Shown in pieces: positions 14,331 to 18,283 of a DNA stretch of 18,283 bases. Numbering within the stretch: position 1 is the first letter of the stretch; each line of letters begins with the position of its first letter. A program made the position numbers and the translations under genes. This DNA comes from Alphaproteobacteria bacterium (lineage in GTDB: Bacteria > Pseudomonadota > Alphaproteobacteria > Rhizobiales > Hyphomicrobiaceae). The stretch spans positions 1-18,283 of the forward strand of contig JAJRRE010000314.1 in assembly GCA_024279745.1 (NCBI GenBank), written 5' to 3'. The notes beneath the pieces were generated by a model. The model was not told the DNA's origin, did no database searches, and saw only the letters and a list, made by a program, of their open reading frames with translations.

Positions 14331-15287
14331 ACGCGGATGAGCTGATTGGTAGACCCGCAGCAGCCGCTCCCGGTCAACTTCGGTATAAACTTGCGTGGTC
14401 GACAGGCTGGCATGGCCAAGAAGTTCCTGGATCTGCCGCAAATCGGCACCGGCCGATAATAGATGGGTGGCGAAGGAATGGCGCAAAGCGTGCGGCGTCG
14501 CGGTAGCGGGCAGACCAAGCCGGTCACGCAGATTGGCAATCACCAGCTGGATGATGCGGGCCGACAACACACCGCCGCGCAGGCCGCGAAAGATCGGCTC
14601 ATTATCGTCCAGCGGATAAGGGCACAGATCGAGATAGGCTTGCACCGCGTCTTGTGTTACCGGCAGCACCGGCACCATGCGTTCCTTGGCGCCCTTGCCG
14701 ATGATACGCAGCACATCATGGCCTGGAACCGGCGCCCGGCTCAGCACAATCCCCAAGGCCTCGGAAATACGCAGACCGGAGCCATAAAGCAATAGCAGCA
14801 CGGCGGTGTCGCGGGCGCTGACCCAGGGGATTTCGGCGTCCCGTTGCCGCCCGTCAATCAATGTCCTGGCTTTATCCAGCGTCAGCGGTTTGGGCACGCT
14901 ATGGGAAATCTTCGGCAGGGCAATATTGGTGATGGCGCGGTTTTTGAGGATCTCCTGCGTCTCCAGCCAGCGAAAAAACATGCGCAGGGCGCTCATCGTG
15001 CGAGCGAGCGAGCGGCTCTCAACCCCGGCGCGGCGGCGTGCGGCCATGAAGGCGCGGAATGTCCGCAGATGTAGCGCCGCCAGATCGGCCAGAGCGGGCG
15101 GATGGCCAATGTGATGCTTCAAGAATGACAAGAACTGCGCCAGGTCGCGGCCATAGGCTTCGCGGGTTTTGTCGGCGCAGCCGCGCTCATGGGTAAGATA
15201 ATCGAGCCAGGCCTCAACGGTAGTCGACAGATCATGGGCAAGCGCCGTGGCCTCGCCGTCATTTTCAGCTGTCGAATCTGCGGCCAT
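14316..15287 (-). CDS. xerC: Tyrosine recombinase XerC/XerD
   Basis: A 323-residue site-specific recombinase that should act with a partner at the dif site to resolve chromosome dimers near the terminus. The N-terminal SAM-like DNA-binding domain spans about 20-110. The catalytic residues are all present: R173 (GSGLRISEAL), K198 (GKGAKER), H266 and R269 (PHALRHSF), H292 (LLGHASLSTTQ) and the nucleophile Y301 (VYTEVD). Length, lack of an extra arm-type binding domain and housekeeping neighbours fit Xer, not a phage integrase. I favour XerC over XerD from the alphaproteobacterial context, which sequence alone does not settle. AGGA precedes the ATG at good spacing. A CtrA-type site lies 56 bp upstream. 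Confidence 0.88.
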   Translation of the reverse strand: MAADSTAENDGEATALAHDLSTTVEAWLDYLTHERGCADKTREAYGRDLAQFLSFLKHHIGHPPALADLAALHLRTFRAFMAARRRAGVESRSLARTMSALRMFFRWLETQEILKNRAITNIALPKISHSVPKPLTLDKARTLIDGRQRDAEIPWVSARDTAVLLLLYGSGLRISEALGIVLSRAPVPGHDVLRIIGKGAKERMVPVLPVTQDAVQAYLDLCPYPLDDNEPIFRGLRGGVLSARIIQLVIANLRDRLGLPATATPHALRHSFATHLLSAGADLRQIQELLGHASLSTTQVYTEVDRERLLRVYQSAHPRAGHS

Positions 15288-15343
15288 GAGCTGGTCCTGA
15301 TAAAAGCGGTTGCAGGGTAAGGCGTAGTTTGCGGATATGTCGG

Positions 15344-15358
15344 TTAACGAAAGGTTAA
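15344..15358. promoter_or_regulatory. CtrA-type binding site TTAA-N7-TTAA upstream of xerC
   Basis: TTAACGAAAGGTTAA contains two TTAA half-sites separated by exactly 7 bp, the full consensus for the alphaproteobacterial cell-cycle regulator CtrA. The site is also a repeat of GGTTAACG at an 11-bp period. Read toward xerC it begins TTAACC, the stronger half-site form. It lies 56 bp before the xerC ATG, consistent with a site over or near a promoter. Confidence 0.55.
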
Positions 15359-15414
15359 CGGCAGTTCGATCCCGCAGTCTAATCTGCGAGCCAATGGGCG
15401 GCGCTTAAGGGAGA

Positions 15415-16233
15415 TCACCGCGCCTGTAATATCAGTTGCGCCAGCTGCGCAAAGCCGCCGCCGCCGCGCGCGCGCGTGACCCAGCTGGGCCGGTGAGCAC
15501 ATTGATCAAGAAAATCGCGCACATTGGCAACGCCGACACTATGTTTGAAAAAGCCGAACATTGGCGCGTCATTGGGACTGTCGCCGACAAACATGCAAGC
15601 CGCCGCGCTGGCCGTGTCCGCCAAGTCGAGACCATAACTGTCGGCCATGAACCGGCGTGTCATGGTCAGCTTGTCATAGTCGCCGAACCAGCCATTGACG
15701 TGGATTGAGCTGACCTTGGCGGTAGCGCCATGGGCTTTAAAAATCTCAACAATGCGCTTGACGTCAGCGGCGCTCAGGGGCGCAACGTCTTCGCAAAAAT
15801 CAATTGCCAGATCTGCTTCGCGGTAGGCCTGATCGGCGGAAATGGCGGCGCCCGGTATCTTGGCCTGAACCTCCTTGGCGATGGTGTCCAGTGCGGCGGC
15901 GCTTGTCTCGCGTTCCGTTGTGCTCATAAAATATACGCGGATCATGCGCCGGGCCTGCTCGTCATAGCGAAAATAAAACGCGCCATTTTCTCCCACCACA
16001 CCGTCCACCGGCCATTGCCGTGCAATTAGATCGCACCACCCGGCCGGGCGCCCAGTTATTGGAATGACTGCCACGCCGGCCGCTTGTAACTCCGCCATAG
16101 CGCTATAGGCGGCTGCGCCCAAACGGCCCGCATCGGTCAGCGTGTCGTCGATATCGCAAAGAAGATAACGGATCTGTTGCAGCTCGGCGTTGGGGCAGGG
16201 CTCAATCGGGCGCATGTCGGGAGCGTCTCGCAT
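15415..16233 (-). CDS. HAD-superfamily (type IIB) sugar-phosphatase-like hydrolase
   Basis: A 272-residue haloacid dehalogenase phosphatase. Motif I is CDIDDTLTD with the nucleophile D27 and acid/base D29. Motif II is T60 in PITGRP, motif III is K188 in GDYDKLTMTRRF, and motif IV is GDSPND with D218 and D222. GENGAFY (81-87) and the inserted cap between motifs II and III are typical of the IIB (Cof/SPP/MPGP-like) group, which acts on sugar phosphates and similar substrates; the substrate cannot be read here. The start at 16233 has no visible ribosome binding site, and the ATG six codons later (MRPIEP) is possible. It is on the same strand as xerC, 127 bp upstream, and may be transcribed separately because of the CtrA box between them. 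Confidence 0.87.
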   Translation of the reverse strand: MRDAPDMRPIEPCPNAELQQIRYLLCDIDDTLTDAGRLGAAAYSAMAELQAAGVAVIPITGRPAGWCDLIARQWPVDGVVGENGAFYFRYDEQARRMIRVYFMSTTERETSAAALDTIAKEVQAKIPGAAISADQAYREADLAIDFCEDVAPLSAADVKRIVEIFKAHGATAKVSSIHVNGWFGDYDKLTMTRRFMADSYGLDLADTASAAACMFVGDSPNDAPMFGFFKHSVGVANVRDFLDQCAHRPSWVTRARGGGGFAQLAQLILQAR

Positions 16234-16566
16234 TAAAAAGGCGTGTGGGGGAAGGGGCGCAAAAGTTTCACGGGGGATAGGGGATCGCGCCCCACCATAT
16301 CGCGCTTCACTATATCTGGTTGACTATAAATTGGAAAGCTTGCGCAGATTGGCGCCCTGCATATGCGGGCCGGTAGCATAGGCGAGATATAAGGTCCGGC
16401 CGCCGATTAGCGTCCGGGAATTGCGAATCCGCTGGACCGCTATGGTGCAGTTCTATACCTATTGGGTCTTGTATTCACCACGCCGTCATCACGCCGTCAC
16501 CACGCCGTCAGTATGCAACCGTCTGGCAGGGGCGCCGAAATTCCATTGCAATAGATCGCCTCTGTC
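16234..16566. other. Divergent intergenic region between HAD and EamA genes
   Basis: This 333-bp gap should hold promoters for both flanking genes, but I see no confident -35/-10 pair. It contains the 11-bp triple repeat at 16478-16510. It also has a minus-strand open frame without a start codon, from 16452 to a TAG at 16326-16324 (42 codons). Its codons look coding-like and it reads ...GGRTLYLAYATGPHMQGANLRKLSNL when split over two stretches; this could be the tail of a decayed gene. I do not recognise the peptide. Confidence 0.4.
16478..16510. repeat. 11-bp tandem repeat, three copies
   Basis: YCACGCCGTCA occurs three times head to tail (16478-16488, 16489-16499, 16500-16510), differing only at the first base (C, T, C). 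The array lies 56 bp before the EamA start. The near one-turn period puts each copy on the same face of the helix. Confidence 0.85.
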
Positions 16567-17481
16567 ATGACATCCTTCGCAGCGCGCTTGTCCAGCAATG
16601 CCAATCTGCTGCTGATCATCACGGCGCTGATCTGGGGCAGTAACGCGGTGGCGGGAAAACTTGCGGTTGGCGAAGTATCGCCGTTACTGCTGACAGCATT
16701 CCGCTGGGGCATTGCGGCGGTAATCCTGGTCTTCGTCTCGCGGCGACATCTGCGCGCCGATTGGCCGGTGTTGCGTTCGCGTCTGCCATATTTATTCGTG
16801 CTCGGCGCTGCCGGTTTCACAGGCTTCAACGCCCTCCTTTACAGCGCGCTGCACGAGACAACCGCGATCAATGCGACGATCATTCAAGCAGGTATGCCGC
16901 TATTTGTGTTTGCGCTGAATTATGTTCTGTATCGCATGGCCCTGTCAGGGGGGCAGATTGTCGGCTATGGCCTGACTTTGTTGGGTGTGATGTTAACGGC
17001 GGCAGCTGGTGATTTGTGGTCGCTGGGTGAACTGCAGATTAATCAAGGCGATATGATCATGATCGGCGCCGTGTTTCTTTACGCCGCTTATTCCGTGGCC
17101 TTGCGCTCAAAACCCGATGTGCATTGGCTCAGCTTTTTGAGTTGTCTGGTCACGGCGGCGACGTTGGTGGCGGTTCCCCTGGCGGCCTATGAAGCAACAA
17201 CACCAAGCTTTATTTGGCCGAATTCAGTAATCGGCTGGGGTGTTGTATTCTATGCCGCCCTGGCGTCGTCAATTGTCGCGCAGGCCCTGTTTATCCGCGG
17301 CAATGAGTTGATCGGCACGAATAAAGCGGGGCTCTACATTAATCTGGTTCCGTTATTTGCCTCGGTGCTTTCTGTGCTACTCCTTGGCGAAAGATTTCAA
17401 ATCTATCATGGTGTCGCTTTGGTATTGGTCATTGGCGGCATTATTCTGGCGCAGCGCTGGTCTGCGTCAGGCTCGCGATAA
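16567..17481 (+). CDS. EamA/DMT-family inner-membrane transporter
   Basis: A 304-residue drug/metabolite transporter superfamily protein with two EamA repeats (about 14-145 and 157-300) and roughly ten hydrophobic spans, the usual layout. The first repeat opens with LIITALIWGSNAVAGKLAVGEVSP, given here only as a landmark in two parts: LIITALIWGSN and the proline after VGEVS. The second repeat ends with the typical LGERFQIYHGVALVLVIGG. Members export amino acids or metabolites, but the substrate cannot be predicted. The ATG at 16567 has no clear ribosome binding site. Its last 41 bp overlap the convergent 3' end of the pyroglutamyl-peptidase gene. Confidence 0.9.
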   Translation: MTSFAARLSSNANLLLIITALIWGSNAVAGKLAVGEVSPLLLTAFRWGIAAVILVFVSRRHLRADWPVLRSRLPYLFVLGAAGFTGFNALLYSALHETTAINATIIQAGMPLFVFALNYVLYRMALSGGQIVGYGLTLLGVMLTAAAGDLWSLGELQINQGDMIMIGAVFLYAAYSVALRSKPDVHWLSFLSCLVTAATLVAVPLAAYEATTPSFIWPNSVIGWGVVFYAALASSIVAQALFIRGNELIGTNKAGLYINLVPLFASVLSVLLLGERFQIYHGVALVLVIGGIILAQRWSASGSR

Positions 17482-18145
17482 TGTCTCGCCCGCCCGCCAC
17501 GGCGTTTTCCCATGTCAAGGATGAGTGCGCCGCAGACCGGCGCTTGCCTTGCTGTTCGGTGCGGTCTTGGCCAGCAGCGGGGTGATTGGGTTTGGTAGAC
17601 GGTGCGCCGTCCAATAGATCGGGCAGATGAACAAAAGCGCTAATCATATCGGGCGCATGGTCCTTGGCGAACAGCAAAGACTGATAGAACACGGCATTAC
17701 ACAGGTACGCGCCGGCATCATCGGAGGTTTTGGCGGCGATGTCTTTGGCGCGCAATCTGGCCGCCAACCGTTCGCCATCGAAGGCTGTGTTCAAGATTTT
17801 CGGGCCGCCGACTTGCAGACACGCAAGCGTTGGCAGCTCGTCCTTATCGTCATGCAGATCGCAGGTGGTGTTGTGGGCGAGCGTTTCAATAACAAACCCG
17901 GTTGCGCTGCGGGCGACACCAAAATGCAGGACGAGATCCGGGCGCAGCTCGTTCAATGTTTTGAAAACCAGTGCAGGAGCGCGGCGCCAATTGGTCGGCA
18001 GGATCAAGGCTGTAATGGCGAGGCTGGGGGACCCAGTTGCACCCGTATCTGCGAGCGCCGTCACCAGCGCAGCGGAAATATTGCACGGAACACCGGGGAA
18101 AGGTCCAAAGCCGGTTAGCAGGATTTTAGCGGCGTTCTGGGACAT
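17441..18145 (-). CDS. pcp: Pyroglutamyl-peptidase I (peptidase C15)
   Basis: A cysteine peptidase that removes N-terminal pyroglutamate from peptides, in the cytoplasm. From the ATG at 18145 it has 234 residues. In the longer frame (GTG at 18157, four extra residues) the family marks are LLTGFGPFPGVPCN at 13-26, catalytic E91 (IETLAHN), C153 in DDAGAYLCNAVFY and H177 in FVHLPD. All three catalytic residues are thus present. The family is usually about 200-220 residues; the excess is a polar segment after HLPD (about 185-213, rich in Pro, Gln, Arg and Ser). Neither start has a good ribosome binding site; ATG is chosen because MSQNAAKILLTGF fits the family start. Confidence 0.85.
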   Translation of the reverse strand: MSQNAAKILLTGFGPFPGVPCNISAALVTALADTGATGSPSLAITALILPTNWRRAPALVFKTLNELRPDLVLHFGVARSATGFVIETLAHNTTCDLHDDKDELPTLACLQVGGPKILNTAFDGERLAARLRAKDIAAKTSDDAGAYLCNAVFYQSLLFAKDHAPDMISAFVHLPDLLDGAPSTKPNHPAAGQDRTEQQGKRRSAAHSSLTWENAVAGGRDIIASLTQTSAAPE

Positions 18146-18283
18146 GATGCAAATCACCGGTGGTAAAGAGTTGTTTGGCGGCGCGTGGTTTCAAGCAATG
18201 ATGCACGCGGCGGATGAAAGAAAAGCGGAACTTTTAATAAGCCCTCTTAAGCGTGGTCGTCTTGTTGTTTTATCAGTGCCAGC

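Noticed and set aside
14316..15287. Tyrosine recombinase read as a phage or island integrase
   Set aside because: Size, domain layout and neighbours fit a housekeeping Xer recombinase. No att-like repeats, tRNA or cargo genes are nearby.
17627..18118. 163-codon rightward frame opposite pcp
   Set aside because: Shadow of pcp, which carries all three catalytic residues of peptidase C15.
1..18283. CRISPR arrays, insertion sequences, toxin-antitoxin or defence genes
   Set aside because: No regularly spaced repeats, transposase or defence-type domain was seen on either strand.

Overview
The window looks like a piece of an alphaproteobacterial chromosome. The best fit is the Rhodospirillales or a related group, judged from gene order and protein style, not from a marker gene. 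Its core is a tricarboxylic acid cycle cluster in the order zapE, mdh, ridA, sucC, sucD, sucA, sucB, lpd. Base composition and codon use look even across the window. I see no insertion sequence, prophage, CRISPR array, tRNA or rRNA.

Left edge (1-453): the 5' part of a leftward gene for a membrane-anchored DUF4105 (Lnb N-terminal periplasmic domain) protein, then the control region of zapE. TCA block (454-12120, all rightward): the ATPase zapE, NAD-dependent malate dehydrogenase, a RidA-type imine deaminase, both succinyl-CoA synthetase subunits, and the three subunits of the 2-oxoglutarate dehydrogenase complex (E1 sucA, E2 sucB, E3 lpd). A clear Rho-independent terminator lies between sucD and sucA. 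The block therefore probably runs as two units, mdh-ridA-sucCD and sucAB-lpd, the second possibly continuing into an exported TPR protein (12179-12877). Together these enzymes convert 2-oxoglutarate to succinyl-CoA and succinate and interconvert malate and oxaloacetate.

Right part (12878-18283): between the converging TPR and TraB/GumN-type genes lies a compact multi-hairpin element of about 106 nt, closed by an 8-bp long-range helix. It is the best candidate here for an undescribed structured RNA or dispersed palindromic repeat. Leftward genes follow for a TraB/GumN protein, a XerC-type tyrosine recombinase preceded by a perfect TTAA-N7-TTAA CtrA-type site, and a HAD-IIB phosphatase. A rightward EamA/DMT transporter has an 11-bp triple tandem repeat upstream, and it converges with and overlaps a leftward pyroglutamyl-peptidase I gene.

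Most of the window is ordinary housekeeping content. Three things deserve a second look: the multi-hairpin element (12933-13038), the in-frame hydrophobic extension in front of lpd (10576-10698), and the CtrA-type box in front of xerC (15344-15358).
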